From NCBI GenBank assembly GCA_049115695.1, contig JAGDZR010000016.1, forward strand, positions 1-64,000: DNA of 64,000 bases, in the 5' to 3' direction. Each line of letters starts with the position of its first letter. Positions within the stretch are counted from its first letter, which is position 1. The notes beneath the pieces are model-generated. The model did not search any database. It was not told the origin of the DNA and worked only from the letters and a program-made list of their open reading frames with translations. The DNA comes from JAGDZR01 sp049115695 (GTDB lineage Bacteria > Bacteroidota > Bacteroidia > Cytophagales > Cyclobacteriaceae). Positions 51,262 through 61,073 of the stretch are shown here, piece by piece. The translations under genes and the position numbers were made by a program.

Positions 51262-53634
51262 ATGTATTCACCCAAAATTTTCCTGCGTAAATTCCTGCGA
51301 CACCCATCAAAATACATTTTCAATCTGGTTGGCATTACACTGAGTCTTTGTTTTTCATATGTCATCTATTCACACATATCAAATGAACTCAGTTATGATG
51401 AACACCACACAAATAAAAATCGTGTTTATCGACTCACTTCCGATTTTACTTTTGAGGGTCAATCAGATCGATATGCCAACACACCTAGACCTGTGGGAGC
51501 AGCGCTGGTCCGGGAATATCCCGGCATTGTCGCATCAGTCAAAATAATTGGATTCAACGGACTCCAAAATCATTCTGGTTATCTAAACGTAAACGGAAGC
51601 TCAATTCGATCTAAACAATTGTTTGCTTCTGAAGCAACATTTTTCGAAGTGTTTGATCAGGAGTTAATCAGTGGAACTAAAGATGCACTAAAGGAACCAA
51701 ACAGCATAGTCATCACCCAGTCACTTGCGAAAAAGCTTTTTGGTGAAGCACCTCCAATGGGACAAATCATAACACTTGAAGACAATGTCAAGGTTGAAAT
51801 AAAGGCAGTAATAAAGGACTCAGATAACTCAACCCATCTTCCGTTTGAAGCACTGGTCTCCTATTCTACCTATTTTGATACAGAGAATACTGAAAAATGG
51901 TGGTTTGGTGGACATGTATACACCTACGTACTGACTACTGAGACTTTTAACCCTAAAACAGTCTATAATGACTGGGATACATTTCACAACAAGTACTTCA
52001 AGAGTACACTCGAGCCCCTCAACGGTCAGGCCAAAATCATCTTTCAACCGGTGACGGACATTCATCTGGCAAAACCACTAATCTGGGAACCATACCCCCA
52101 TGGAAACAAATCCAATTTGATCATCTTCGGAGCAATTGCCATATTCCTTCTGGTAATGGCCTGTTTTAACCAAATTAACCTTTCACTAAGTAGTACCTTC
52201 AAAGACATGTCTCATGTGGCAACTAAAAAAGCTTTCGGGGCACGAAGATCCGATCTCATTAAATCGGACTTGATTGAGTCTGCCTATATGTGGCTTTTAG
52301 GAGCCCTTCATTCAATCGCATTATTGGCTGCGTTAGTTCCCGCATTTTCTCAATATTTTAATCTAACGGCGAGCTTGGAGCGAATTGGCAGGCATCTATG
52401 GCTACTTGAAATCGCATTGATTGCGGTAATTTGTTCAGTGATTGCAGCGATTGTCCCTGCCATAATCAACTCACGAACAAGTCAATACACCCTTCGATCA
52501 TCTGCTCAATACTTCTTTAGATCCAGACGTACAATTACGACACTGCAGCAGGTACTGGCATTTTCGATTGTGACTTTTACATTGGTAGTTTTTGCTCAAA
52601 TACAATTCGTACAAAATAGAGATCATGGCTTTGAAAGTGATAACCTACTGATAATCAACATTGAAGGCATTCAGTTTAAAAATGAGCTGACAGGTCTAAT
52701 CAATGATTTGAGATCACATGCGAGCATCAATGGCGTCTCATTAGCAGATGAAACACCGTTGACAGGCATAAATGAATTCACATTTCAAATCCAAGCTCCA
52801 GAAGGAAAGTTTACATCCACTCCATCACAAACCATCGCCGTTGGTGATGACTACCTCTCTACTATGGGGCTTAAACTTTTGGCTGGCAGACCATTGGACA
52901 AAAGAGACAATCATTATCGGGGTGTGCTGATCAATCAACGCCTGGCTGACAAACATCAAATCGACATAAACAACTTCAGCAAAGTCAGAATGAGATTTAA
53001 TGACAATGAATCAACAGAAAGGTGGATTGTTGGAGTTGTCGAAAATTTCAGTCTTGGATCTGCTCATGAAAAGACTCAAGGAATGGCAATTGGATATCGC
53101 GATGGCAAGCGTAATAACTTGATTGTAAGCGCTCCGTCGAACGAATTAACCCGGATCAAACAAATATGGAATGACAATGTCGATGGATATCCAATGATTT
53201 ACGCTTACATGACAGATGAGCTAAATTTGCTCCATGAAGCTGAAGTAAACCTATACCACCTGCTTGTGATTGGGTGTTTTATGATTATCCTGATAGCCAT
53301 GTTGGGTCAAATAGGTCTGTCGGTTGACTTAGCCATGAAACGTTCAAAAGAAATAGCCATTAGAAAAGTATGTGGAGCAAACAACTCCTCCTTGGTTGTG
53401 CTAATGTTTAAAGGATTTATGATCAATATGGCAGTTACCATCTTAATAGGATCGGGTGTGGCATGGTATCTAAGTAATCAGTGGCTTAACAATTTTCACT
53501 ACCGACTGGAGTTCAATTTTCAGTGGGTGTTCATTGCTGGCCTCATAAGTATCTTACCAATAGTGGGAGTGACATTCATACATACACTTAAAATTAGCCA
53601 GTCCAATCCTGCTGTAAGCCTAAAGTTTGAATAG
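51262..53634 (+). CDS. ABC transporter permease, MacB/FtsX type
   Basis: The 790 residues have a first helix at about 20-38, a periplasmic MacB_PCD region, three helices (about 290-410, FtsX domain), a second periplasmic region and three final helices (about 670-785). The second FtsX copy includes RSKEIAIRKVCGANNSSLVVLM. The double FtsX layout is common in Bacteroidota and is often controlled by nearby regulators, here the membrane AraC gene. The ATPase partner is not adjacent. Export of peptides or antimicrobials is a family-based guess. Confidence 0.9.
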   Translation: MYSPKIFLRKFLRHPSKYIFNLVGITLSLCFSYVIYSHISNELSYDEHHTNKNRVYRLTSDFTFEGQSDRYANTPRPVGAALVREYPGIVASVKIIGFNGLQNHSGYLNVNGSSIRSKQLFASEATFFEVFDQELISGTKDALKEPNSIVITQSLAKKLFGEAPPMGQIITLEDNVKVEIKAVIKDSDNSTHLPFEALVSYSTYFDTENTEKWWFGGHVYTYVLTTETFNPKTVYNDWDTFHNKYFKSTLEPLNGQAKIIFQPVTDIHLAKPLIWEPYPHGNKSNLIIFGAIAIFLLVMACFNQINLSLSSTFKDMSHVATKKAFGARRSDLIKSDLIESAYMWLLGALHSIALLAALVPAFSQYFNLTASLERIGRHLWLLEIALIAVICSVIAAIVPAIINSRTSQYTLRSSAQYFFRSRRTITTLQQVLAFSIVTFTLVVFAQIQFVQNRDHGFESDNLLIINIEGIQFKNELTGLINDLRSHASINGVSLADETPLTGINEFTFQIQAPEGKFTSTPSQTIAVGDDYLSTMGLKLLAGRPLDKRDNHYRGVLINQRLADKHQIDINNFSKVRMRFNDNESTERWIVGVVENFSLGSAHEKTQGMAIGYRDGKRNNLIVSAPSNELTRIKQIWNDNVDGYPMIYAYMTDELNLLHEAEVNLYHLLVIGCFMIILIAMLGQIGLSVDLAMKRSKEIAIRKVCGANNSSLVVLMFKGFMINMAVTILIGSGVAWYLSNQWLNNFHYRLEFNFQWVFIAGLISILPIVGVTFIHTLKISQSNPAVSLKFE

Positions 53635-53676
53635 GCTGGGTGACATCAGGAGATGACAGCAAATTGAAAAGGGGAC

Positions 53677-55005
53677 TCAGACAGTCTGACTGAAGATTGC
53701 TGTGGCAGGTTTGTCTCTGAGCATTCGCCGATCAAAACTCATGCATATATTACGCACGTAGGGTTGACCTGCTTCCTGAACCAATAAAGTATTCTCTCGC
53801 CATTTAATCAGTCCATCCGCCTCCATTTCAAGGAGCATTTCCTTAGCCTCAGATTCAGCCAGTGGATCTTCTACTGTCGTTTCAAAGCGACACATTAAGT
53901 CGAGTATGTGTTGTCTGTATTCCAGGTCTTCAGCATTCAACACATGTCCGCGTATAAAGGCAAACTGGCCATCTTCAATATCCTCAATGTACTTTTCAAC
54001 CTTCTTTTCATTTTGAGCAAATGCTGTCCAAAGGTCGCTGATCGCTGACACCCCCAGCCCAATTACATAATTGGTATGCTGGGTGGTATAGCCCATGAAA
54101 TTTCGATGCAGGGAACCGTTATGATGGGACACAGTCAGACTATCATTAGAAAGTGCAAAATGGTCCATACCAATCTCTTCATATCCATGACTACTCAGGA
54201 CTCCTTTGCCATGTTCGTAAAAGGCACGTTTTTGATCGGAGGTCGGCAATTTAGACTCGAATGACTTTTGTGCCGGCTTCATCCAAGGCACATGAGCATA
54301 ACTATAAAACGCAATCCTATCCGGTCTCAACTGAATGGTTTTATCAATCGTATCGTCAATGGTTGCAATGGTTTGACCTGGTAGTCCATAGATCAAATCA
54401 AAGTTGATAGATTGATAGCCAATCTTTCTGGCTTGATTCACCACGGTCTCAACCTGTTCATAGGACTGTCTACGGTTGATCAGCTCCTGAACTGTTGGGT
54501 TAAAATCCTGAATTCCAAAACTCAATCTCCTGCATCCAACATCGAACAATAATTGTAAATGCTCAACTGTCGTATTGTTAGGGTGCGCCTCAACACTCAC
54601 ATCAGGCTGTATATCTTGACCCGACGTTAATTTTGTAATCAATCGATGCAGGTTTTCTGGGGAAAAGAAGGTAGGTGTTCCGCCTCCCATATGTATTTCT
54701 TTGATTACCAATTCGTTCCCTAAATGTACCTTGTACATGTCCCACTCCTTGAGAAGGGCATCAATATATGGCCCTTCGACTTGATGATTTTTGGTGATTC
54801 GCGTAGTGCATCCACAGTAGGTACAAAGGCTTTCGCAAAAGGGCAGGTGAATGTAAATGGACACCCCATCAGAGGCATTGATTACTGATAGTTCCTTCTT
54901 CCAGTTTTCAACTGAAAAAGTATCCTGATCCCAATATGGCACTGTTGGATAGCTAGTGTATCTAGGACCGGGTACATTGTATTTCTTTACGAGATTAGTA
55001 TCCAT
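53677..55005 (-). CDS. hemN: Oxygen-independent coproporphyrinogen III oxidase
   Basis: This radical-AdoMet enzyme makes protoporphyrinogen IX without oxygen, for haem supply at low O2. The conserved start is MDTNLVKKYNVPGPRYTSYP. The cluster motif CESLCTYCGC (Cys57, 61, 64, and Cys66) has the HemN pattern CxxxCxxCxC, and GGGTPTFF follows. It is the last gene of the cbb3 locus and overlaps the SafE-like gene by 11 bp. An upstream Met at 55035 is possible but would lengthen the overlap to 41 bp. Confidence 0.93.
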   Translation of the reverse strand: MDTNLVKKYNVPGPRYTSYPTVPYWDQDTFSVENWKKELSVINASDGVSIYIHLPFCESLCTYCGCTTRITKNHQVEGPYIDALLKEWDMYKVHLGNELVIKEIHMGGGTPTFFSPENLHRLITKLTSGQDIQPDVSVEAHPNNTTVEHLQLLFDVGCRRLSFGIQDFNPTVQELINRRQSYEQVETVVNQARKIGYQSINFDLIYGLPGQTIATIDDTIDKTIQLRPDRIAFYSYAHVPWMKPAQKSFESKLPTSDQKRAFYEHGKGVLSSHGYEEIGMDHFALSNDSLTVSHHNGSLHRNFMGYTTQHTNYVIGLGVSAISDLWTAFAQNEKKVEKYIEDIEDGQFAFIRGHVLNAEDLEYRQHILDLMCRFETTVEDPLAESEAKEMLLEMEADGLIKWRENTLLVQEAGQPYVRNICMSFDRRMLRDKPATAIFSQTV

Positions 55006-55690
55006 TGCAAAGGGTAATTGTTTGAAGAAATTCAATTGTGCGAGAGTTAGCCTGATCCGCCGGTAGCATCATTACCGAACCTCTCAGTATGAAAAAAACG
55101 GCAAGACCAAAACTCAAATAAGGGACCATTCTCTTTGGTCTCCAGGCAGTGAGTTTAAGAAAGAAGTCTTTGGATACCTTGATCATAAATAGTGGAATAG
55201 AGTTGCCAATACCAAATAGCACCATGTACAAGCCTGCCGTTTCCACATAGCCGGTCTCCATTGCTCCAGCTAAGGCCACCCATATCAGACCGCAAGGCAA
55301 TAATCCGTTTAGCATTCCCAATGTAAATATGGAGCCGAACGATAATTGCTTCATCCGTGCCACCATCCATAGGTTGATCTTTTTGGCCAGAGGATTTCTC
55401 CCAAGTTTTCCTTTGAGAAGCTGAGGATATACTAACGCTCCTAACAACAAGATTCCGGTAAAAACGGATAAGTAGGATTGCAAACCCATAAGGTTGATCC
55501 CAAATCCAACAAGCCCCAGGACAACTCCTATAAATCCATAGGTAAGCACACGACCTCCATTAAAGAGCAGGGCCGAAATCATCGGCCGATCGGGCTTGGA
55601 AGGAACAGCAGCAGCTAGAGGACCGCACATCCCCACACAGTGCACACTGCCCATCATCCCCAATACAAATCCGGTCCAAATGATATTCAT
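54995..55690 (-). CDS. SafE/TauE-like membrane protein of the cbb3 cluster
   Basis: This 231-residue protein of about six helices opens NIIWTGFVLGMMGSVHCVGMCGPLAAAV. The HCVGMCGP motif is typical of the sulfite exporter TauE/SafE-like (CcoS/H-linked, YcnJ-type) proteins found with cbb3 genes. The cysteine and histidine in the first helix could bind copper. The role is probably metal delivery or assembly of the oxidase. It overlaps ccoH by 4 bp. Confidence 0.85.
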   Translation of the reverse strand: MNIIWTGFVLGMMGSVHCVGMCGPLAAAVPSKPDRPMISALLFNGGRVLTYGFIGVVLGLVGFGINLMGLQSYLSVFTGILLLGALVYPQLLKGKLGRNPLAKKINLWMVARMKQLSFGSIFTLGMLNGLLPCGLIWVALAGAMETGYVETAGLYMVLFGIGNSIPLFMIKVSKDFFLKLTAWRPKRMVPYLSFGLAVFFILRGSVMMLPADQANSRTIEFLQTITLCNGY

Positions 55691-56109
55691 GGCACAAACA
55701 AGTCAATCTCCTGATAGTACGATTCTACACCATCTCCCCATTCAATCTTCAGAATGTATCTTCCTTTGCTCAGGTCTTTTTTAGCAATGAACTGCTCATT
55801 CCCTGAAATTTTATAGAATTTATCTTCTTTGGCCTCAGAGGGCCTATACAATTGAATCTTTCCCTGTGCATTTGCGATCGGATAGTTAATGGTGATTCCC
55901 GTTTCAGATGCCTTTGCTGAAATACTGAGTTTCGCTTCCTGCTGATTTTTGATCTGTTGAATCCGATCCTCATAAGCAATTTCCTGCTTGTAGTAATCAT
56001 CGGACACCAGGTCAATGTTTTGATTAAAACTCCCGATGACCATATACATGATAAACGCAAAAAACAGGAGTAAAGCAATTGTGATATAGTGTCCCCAGTT
56101 CAGTTTCAT
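55687..56109 (-). CDS. ccoH: FixH/CcoH oxidase assembly protein
   Basis: This 140-residue protein has one N-terminal helix (about 6-27), the family segment DYYKQEIAYEDRIQQIKN and a periplasmic beta-rich tail (KGRYILKIEWGDGVESYYQEI). FixH-type proteins help copper insertion and assembly of cbb3. The gene lies between ccoG (6 bp) and the SafE-like gene (4-bp overlap). Confidence 0.9.
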   Translation of the reverse strand: MKLNWGHYITIALLLFFAFIMYMVIGSFNQNIDLVSDDYYKQEIAYEDRIQQIKNQQEAKLSISAKASETGITINYPIANAQGKIQLYRPSEAKEDKFYKISGNEQFIAKKDLSKGRYILKIEWGDGVESYYQEIDLFVP

Positions 56110-56115
56110 AATTAA

Positions 56116-57540
56116 TTAGATTGCAGGCCCTAAAAATGTTGTTCGCACTGTCTCAATAAGCTCGTCACCAGAGTATACTCCAATTTTTACTTCTGTTTTA
56201 ATCCCACTCAAAGCGCTCTTGTCAAGGTAAATGAACATTGCGCCATCTTTCACGCCATTCCCCTCCACTACACTAAAGTCCCCTACTGGCTTGACTTCTC
56301 CTTCTCCACCAATCACTCTCAATTCAAGGGGCATGTCTTTGTTGGTTTTATTTATCACTTTGATATTATACAAATTACTCAACCGTCCATCGGCTTGCTC
56401 CTGATACATCACACCAGGCGTACGAAGTATTGAGGTTTCGAAATCAGATCTCATTACCAACAGTGTAACCATCACGCCTAGCAGCACGACCAGCACGCCA
56501 GTGTAAGCTTTCATTCGGGTTGTGAACTTAAATGAGCTTCCGGTTTCAATCTCGTCTTCAGATGCGTAGCGTATCAACCCGCGATCCATCCCAACCCTAT
56601 CCATGATATCATCACATGCATCCATACAAGCGGTACAATTCACGCATTCTAGCTGAGTCCCATTTCTAATATCTATTCCTGTTGGGCATACATAGACACA
56701 TTGTTTGCAGTCAATGCAATCTCCTTTGTCAGCTGAAGCTCTGTCTTCTCCCTTTCGGAACTTACTTCTACTTTCTCCTCTCACATGATCATACCCAACA
56801 ACAACGGAGCTTCTATCAAGCAAAACACCTTGCAATCGGCCATATGGGCACACGTTGGTACAGGCTTGTTCTCTGAAAAATGCGAAAACAAAATAAAACA
56901 GGCCTGTAAAGACCACCATGGCAATAAAGCCTCCAATTCTATCAACGGGATTGGATTGAATAATATCCCAAACGCCCTCAACACTAATCATGTATGCCAT
57001 GAAGGTATGCATGATTAAGGCGGATATAATAATAAACAAAGTATGCTTCAATCCATACTTCCAAATCTTCTCTCCATTCAAAGGCGCATTTTTAAGTTTC
57101 TTTTGCGCAGTATAATCCCCTTCTATCAGGTACTCCAAACGTCGAAAAACCATTTCTAGAAAAATGGTTTGCGGACATATCCAACCACAAAATATGCGCC
57201 CCCAGATTACAGTGAACAAGACAACAAATACTACAAACGTGATGAGGGCAAACGCAAACAAATGAAAATCCTGAGGCCAGAAAACTTGTCCGAAAATGAC
57301 AAACTTCCGATCGAACACATTGAACAACAGGAAAGCCTCGCCATCAATTTTCAGGAACGGACCGCCAAACAGAATCGTCAGCAATAAATAACTTACCCAC
57401 TTACGCGCGGTATAATATCGCCCTGAAGGTTTTTTTGGAAAGATCCACTTTCGATTGCCATCCTCATCCATCGTGGACAGTTGGTCACGAAAGGCATCCT
57501 CCTCCTCGTAAAGGTTGTCTACTTTTTCTAGTGCTTCCAT
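56116..57540 (-). CDS. ccoG: CcoG (FixG/RdxA) cytochrome oxidase accessory protein
   Basis: This 474-residue membrane Fe-S protein has about five helices. Motifs are GRIFCGWICPQTIFLEMVFRR (in parts), ACTNVCPYGRLQG, and a ferredoxin-like domain with CIDCKQCVYVCPTGIDIRNG and CVNCTACMDAC. The C-terminal ~120 residues form a periplasmic Ig-like domain. CcoG reduces copper for the oxidase assembly. It is transcribed after ccoP with a 71-bp gap. Confidence 0.95.
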   Translation of the reverse strand: MEALEKVDNLYEEEDAFRDQLSTMDEDGNRKWIFPKKPSGRYYTARKWVSYLLLTILFGGPFLKIDGEAFLLFNVFDRKFVIFGQVFWPQDFHLFAFALITFVVFVVLFTVIWGRIFCGWICPQTIFLEMVFRRLEYLIEGDYTAQKKLKNAPLNGEKIWKYGLKHTLFIIISALIMHTFMAYMISVEGVWDIIQSNPVDRIGGFIAMVVFTGLFYFVFAFFREQACTNVCPYGRLQGVLLDRSSVVVGYDHVRGESRSKFRKGEDRASADKGDCIDCKQCVYVCPTGIDIRNGTQLECVNCTACMDACDDIMDRVGMDRGLIRYASEDEIETGSSFKFTTRMKAYTGVLVVLLGVMVTLLVMRSDFETSILRTPGVMYQEQADGRLSNLYNIKVINKTNKDMPLELRVIGGEGEVKPVGDFSVVEGNGVKDGAMFIYLDKSALSGIKTEVKIGVYSGDELIETVRTTFLGPAI

Positions 57541-57611
57541 AAGTAATTGATAAACAAGGACCAGCTAATAGGTGCGACACCAGTCCTTGTTCACTTAATT
57601 ATTCTGTTCTT

Positions 57612-58490
57612 CTACTCGCCCTCTGGCTCGTACAACTCACCCTGAGGCTCCTTTGGGTTAGCTGCAGTCTGACCTACAAACCCAAGTACAACACTGGCGA
57701 GATTTTCCATCTCTGCAGGCGTCAACTGATTTCCCCAGGCGATCATCCCTTTATCGGGAATACCATATTTGATGGAGGAAAATATATCTCCTACACTGCC
57801 TCCATGCATCCAGTAGTTGTCGGTGAAATTGGGCCCAACACCACCTCCACCATCAGCAGCATGACAGGCAGCACAATAGGTAACATACATGGTTTTACCT
57901 GCCTTTAGTCTTGCTTCATCCGTAACGAGCGCAACTGTGCTTTCATCGACCATTACTTCATCTCCTCCGCTGGCTTCTTTGGCCGCAGCTACTTGCGCTT
58001 CGGCAATTGCCATTTCTGTTTCATACTCTTCAGCACTCAACTGACCTGTACCTAACACGTGATAATGCAACAGATAAATCACACCAAACACAATGGTGAT
58101 ATAAAACATGTATCTCCACCATGGAGGCAAATTGTTATCCAATTCACGAATACCATCGTAAGCATGATCAGTAAGGATTTCATCCTCTTTTTCAATCGGT
58201 ACAACATCATGAAATTTGGCCCAGAAACCACCTTCATCTTCAAAAGTGAGCTCCTCGCCCCTGGCCTTAGCCTCAGCAAGGGCTTCAGCTCGTTTGCTAT
58301 TGACGAATGTCTGCAATGCCCTAAGCACAAATACCAACAAGAGCATTACCAGGATGCTAATGACCAGAGCTGTAGTAGCTACAGCCTCTAAGGTGCTAAA
58401 ACCGGAAGCATCACTGGCCTGAGCAGCACCTTTGCTCGTGGCGGCCAGTGACAGAAAAAGTACCGGTATATATTTGAATATCTTTTTCAT
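57612..58490 (-). CDS. ccoP: cbb3 oxidase subunit III (CcoP), mono-haem
   Basis: This 292-residue membrane cytochrome c feeds electrons to the oxidase. It has an N-terminal signal-like helix, a helix at about 36-60, a second at about 126-145, and a single haem motif CAACH (206-210). Proteobacterial CcoP normally has two CXXCH motifs; one is usual in Bacteroidota. The gene begins inside the ccoQ stop (ATGA overlap). Confidence 0.93.
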   Translation of the reverse strand: MKKIFKYIPVLFLSLAATSKGAAQASDASGFSTLEAVATTALVISILVMLLLVFVLRALQTFVNSKRAEALAEAKARGEELTFEDEGGFWAKFHDVVPIEKEDEILTDHAYDGIRELDNNLPPWWRYMFYITIVFGVIYLLHYHVLGTGQLSAEEYETEMAIAEAQVAAAKEASGGDEVMVDESTVALVTDEARLKAGKTMYVTYCAACHAADGGGGVGPNFTDNYWMHGGSVGDIFSSIKYGIPDKGMIAWGNQLTPAEMENLASVVLGFVGQTAANPKEPQGELYEPEGE

Positions 58491-58684
58491 TGAATCAGTT
58501 TTTTAGGTTGAGAATTGCCTTCATCCAATGGCATTTGAGCGATTTCGTTCAATTCATTTTTATCTGTACGGAACACCCATACCAACAATACCAAAAAGAA
58601 AATGAAGAATATGAGGAAAGAGATCATGGGATATATTTCAATCCCTATGATGGTCTCCATATGATGTTTGATAAACTTTAGCAT
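58487..58684 (-). CDS. ccoQ: CcoQ-like small oxidase subunit
   Basis: This 65-residue protein has one strong helix (about 19-41, PMISFLIFFIFFLVLLVWVF) and a polar tail. Size, single helix and position between ccoNO and ccoP match CcoQ/FixQ. It may stabilise the oxidase. Confidence 0.75.
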   Translation of the reverse strand: MLKFIKHHMETIIGIEIYPMISFLIFFIFFLVLLVWVFRTDKNELNEIAQMPLDEGNSQPKKLIQ

Positions 58685-58689
58685 AGCGA

Positions 58690-60837
58690 TTAGTCTTTTG
58701 CTTTAATATCAGTTCCCAATCGCTGGAGATACGCTATCAACGCGATGATCTCCTTGTCTTTGCTTACTTGAATACCATTGTCCTTCAGGTTGTCTACCAC
58801 AACTTGCTGTTGCTTTGACAAATCGGCCATTGCCTGATCTTCATAACCATCTGCATAAGGTACACCCAATGTTCTCATGGCTGAAACCTTAGCCTGTGTT
58901 GTGCCAGCATCCAGATCATTCTCATAGAGCCATGGATACGGCGGCATGATCGAACCAGGAGACATAGATTCTGGATCCAGCATATGATGATAATGCCAGC
59001 TATCAGGATATTTTCCACCTTCTCTTAAAAGATCCGGACCTGTTCGCTTCGATCCCCATAAGAATGGATGATCATAGACAAACTCTCCAGCTTTGGCATA
59101 TTCACCATAACGTTCGGTCTCTGACCTGAAAGGTCGAATCATCTGTGAATGACAATTGCTACATCCTTCTCGGATATAAATATCTCGCCCGTGTAACTCC
59201 AGCACCGAATATGGCTTGACACTCTCAATGGTCGGAACATTTGACTTCACAAGGAATGTCGGTACCATCTCAACAATACCACCGATCAGAATTGCGATCA
59301 AACTCCAGACCAACATATTGACCGGTCTCCATTCGAACATTCTTCTGTGCCAGTGCTCATGTTTAGACGGCTGATAATCAGCAGACAATGGAGCAGCCTC
59401 TGCTGCTTCTTCTGGTATAAATTTTCCAACTCCAGCAGTTTTAACCAGGTTGTAAATCATCACGAAAACACCTCCAAGGTAAATGGCTCCACCAAATGCC
59501 CTCAGTGCATACATTGGCTTCAACTGCGTAACAGTCTCAAGGAAGTTAGGATAAGCTAATAGACCTGTATCGGTAAACTGTTTCCACATCAAACTTTGCG
59601 TGAATCCAGCCCAGTACATAGGTAACGCGTAGAAGATAATACCAAGCGTACCCAACCAAAAATGCCAGTTAGCCAGCTTCAATGAGAATATTTTAGTTCC
59701 GTATAATTTCGGTATTAGATAATAGAGCATTCCAAATGTCAGGAATCCATTCCATCCCAATCCTCCTATGTGAACGTGTGCAATGGTCCAGTCCGTAAAG
59801 TGACTGATCGCGTTGACATTTTTCAATGACATCATAGGACCTTCAAATGTGGCCATTCCATAACATGTCACTGCGACCACCATGAACTTCAACACAGGAT
59901 CTTCTCTCACTCGATCCCAAGCCCCTCTAAGGGTAAGCAATCCATTCAACATACCTCCCCAGCTCGGAGCAATCAGCATAATGGAGAATACTACTCCAAG
60001 AGACTGTGCCCAATCTGGTAATGCGTTATACAACAAGTGGTGAGGTCCGGCCCAGATATAGATAAAGATCAATGCCCAGAAATGAATAATAGACAATCTA
60101 TAAGAATAGACAGGTCTATTTGCTGCCTTAGGCACAAAATAGTACATCAACCCCAGATAAGGAGTGGTCAGGAAGAATGCCACCGCATTATGACCATACC
60201 ACCACTGAACCAGTGCATCCTGTACACCCGCATAAACTGAATAACTCTTGAATAAACTGATTGGCAACTCAAACGAGTTGACAATATGCAACACCGCAAC
60301 AGTTACGAATGTGGCGATGTAGAACCATATCGCGACGTATAGGTGTCTTTCACGACGTTTCAGAATGGTCATGAACATATTCAAACCAAATACCACCCAC
60401 ATTAGTGCAATGGCGATATCAATCGGCCATTCGAGTTCAGCATATTCTTTCCCGGAGCTAATACCCAATGGCAGGGTGATTGCGGCAGCCAGAATAATCA
60501 GTTGCCAGCCCCAGAAGTTGATATTACTTAACAGGTCGCTATACATCCTCGACTTGCAAAGCCGTTGCAAGGAGTAATAAACGCCGGCGAAAATTCCATT
60601 TCCTACGAATGCAAAAATCACTGCATTGGTATGGAGCGGTCGAATACGACCAAAGGTCGTATAGGCCAGGCTAAAATTGAGTTGCGGAAAAACCAGCTGT
60701 AGCGCTATGAGCAGTCCTACCAGCATACCTACCACGCCAAAAATCGCCGATGCTATGATAAACATCCGGACAATCTTATTGTCATAGTTAAAAGTTTCCA
60801 ATCCGCCAGATTTGGATTGTGCTAAATCTTCAGACAT
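58690..60837 (-). CDS. ccoNO: cbb3 oxidase subunits I and II fused (CcoNO)
   Basis: This is the catalytic core of the high-affinity terminal oxidase. The 715-residue fusion has an N-terminal CcoN domain (about 1-475, twelve helices) with PLHTNAVIFAFVGNGIF and histidines for haem b, haem b3 and CuB (VQWWYGHNAVAFF, HHLLYNALP, HVHIGGLGWNGF). A linker precedes a CcoO domain (about 500-715) with the haem c motif CSNCH (559-563). Such fusion is characteristic of Bacteroidota. It is followed by ccoQ within 5 bp. Confidence 0.95.
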   Translation of the reverse strand: MSEDLAQSKSGGLETFNYDNKIVRMFIIASAIFGVVGMLVGLLIALQLVFPQLNFSLAYTTFGRIRPLHTNAVIFAFVGNGIFAGVYYSLQRLCKSRMYSDLLSNINFWGWQLIILAAAITLPLGISSGKEYAELEWPIDIAIALMWVVFGLNMFMTILKRRERHLYVAIWFYIATFVTVAVLHIVNSFELPISLFKSYSVYAGVQDALVQWWYGHNAVAFFLTTPYLGLMYYFVPKAANRPVYSYRLSIIHFWALIFIYIWAGPHHLLYNALPDWAQSLGVVFSIMLIAPSWGGMLNGLLTLRGAWDRVREDPVLKFMVVAVTCYGMATFEGPMMSLKNVNAISHFTDWTIAHVHIGGLGWNGFLTFGMLYYLIPKLYGTKIFSLKLANWHFWLGTLGIIFYALPMYWAGFTQSLMWKQFTDTGLLAYPNFLETVTQLKPMYALRAFGGAIYLGGVFVMIYNLVKTAGVGKFIPEEAAEAAPLSADYQPSKHEHWHRRMFEWRPVNMLVWSLIAILIGGIVEMVPTFLVKSNVPTIESVKPYSVLELHGRDIYIREGCSNCHSQMIRPFRSETERYGEYAKAGEFVYDHPFLWGSKRTGPDLLREGGKYPDSWHYHHMLDPESMSPGSIMPPYPWLYENDLDAGTTQAKVSAMRTLGVPYADGYEDQAMADLSKQQQVVVDNLKDNGIQVSKDKEIIALIAYLQRLGTDIKAKD

Positions 60838-60842
60838 AAATG

Positions 60843-61007
60843 TTAGGTTTTACTTTTTTGAGATGTCGGTTTGTCGTCGAATAATATACGAACTGAAGGA
60901 GTGTAATCATCATCGTACTGACCTGAACGGGAAGCCCATATAAATAAGCCGAGGAATCCCAAGGCAACCAGTAGGCTGACACCAATTAGTAGAAAAATTA
61001 CACTCAT
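60843..61007 (-). CDS. ccoS: CcoS oxidase maturation protein
   Basis: This 54-residue protein, MSVIFLLIGVSLLVALGFLG, continues LFIWASRSGQYDDDYTPSVRI (in parts). One helix (about 3-25) is followed by the CcoS hallmark WASRSGQYDD. It is needed for cofactor insertion into CcoN. The gene lies 5 bp upstream of ccoNO and 66 bp after ccoI, all leftward. It is short enough to be missed by length filters. Confidence 0.9.
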   Translation of the reverse strand: MSVIFLLIGVSLLVALGFLGLFIWASRSGQYDDDYTPSVRILFDDKPTSQKSKT

Positions 61008-61073
61008 CCTGCAATATTAAGTTCAATGTTCGCAGAGGGTCATGAGAGCAGTCAAAACCCAAAATGATATTTG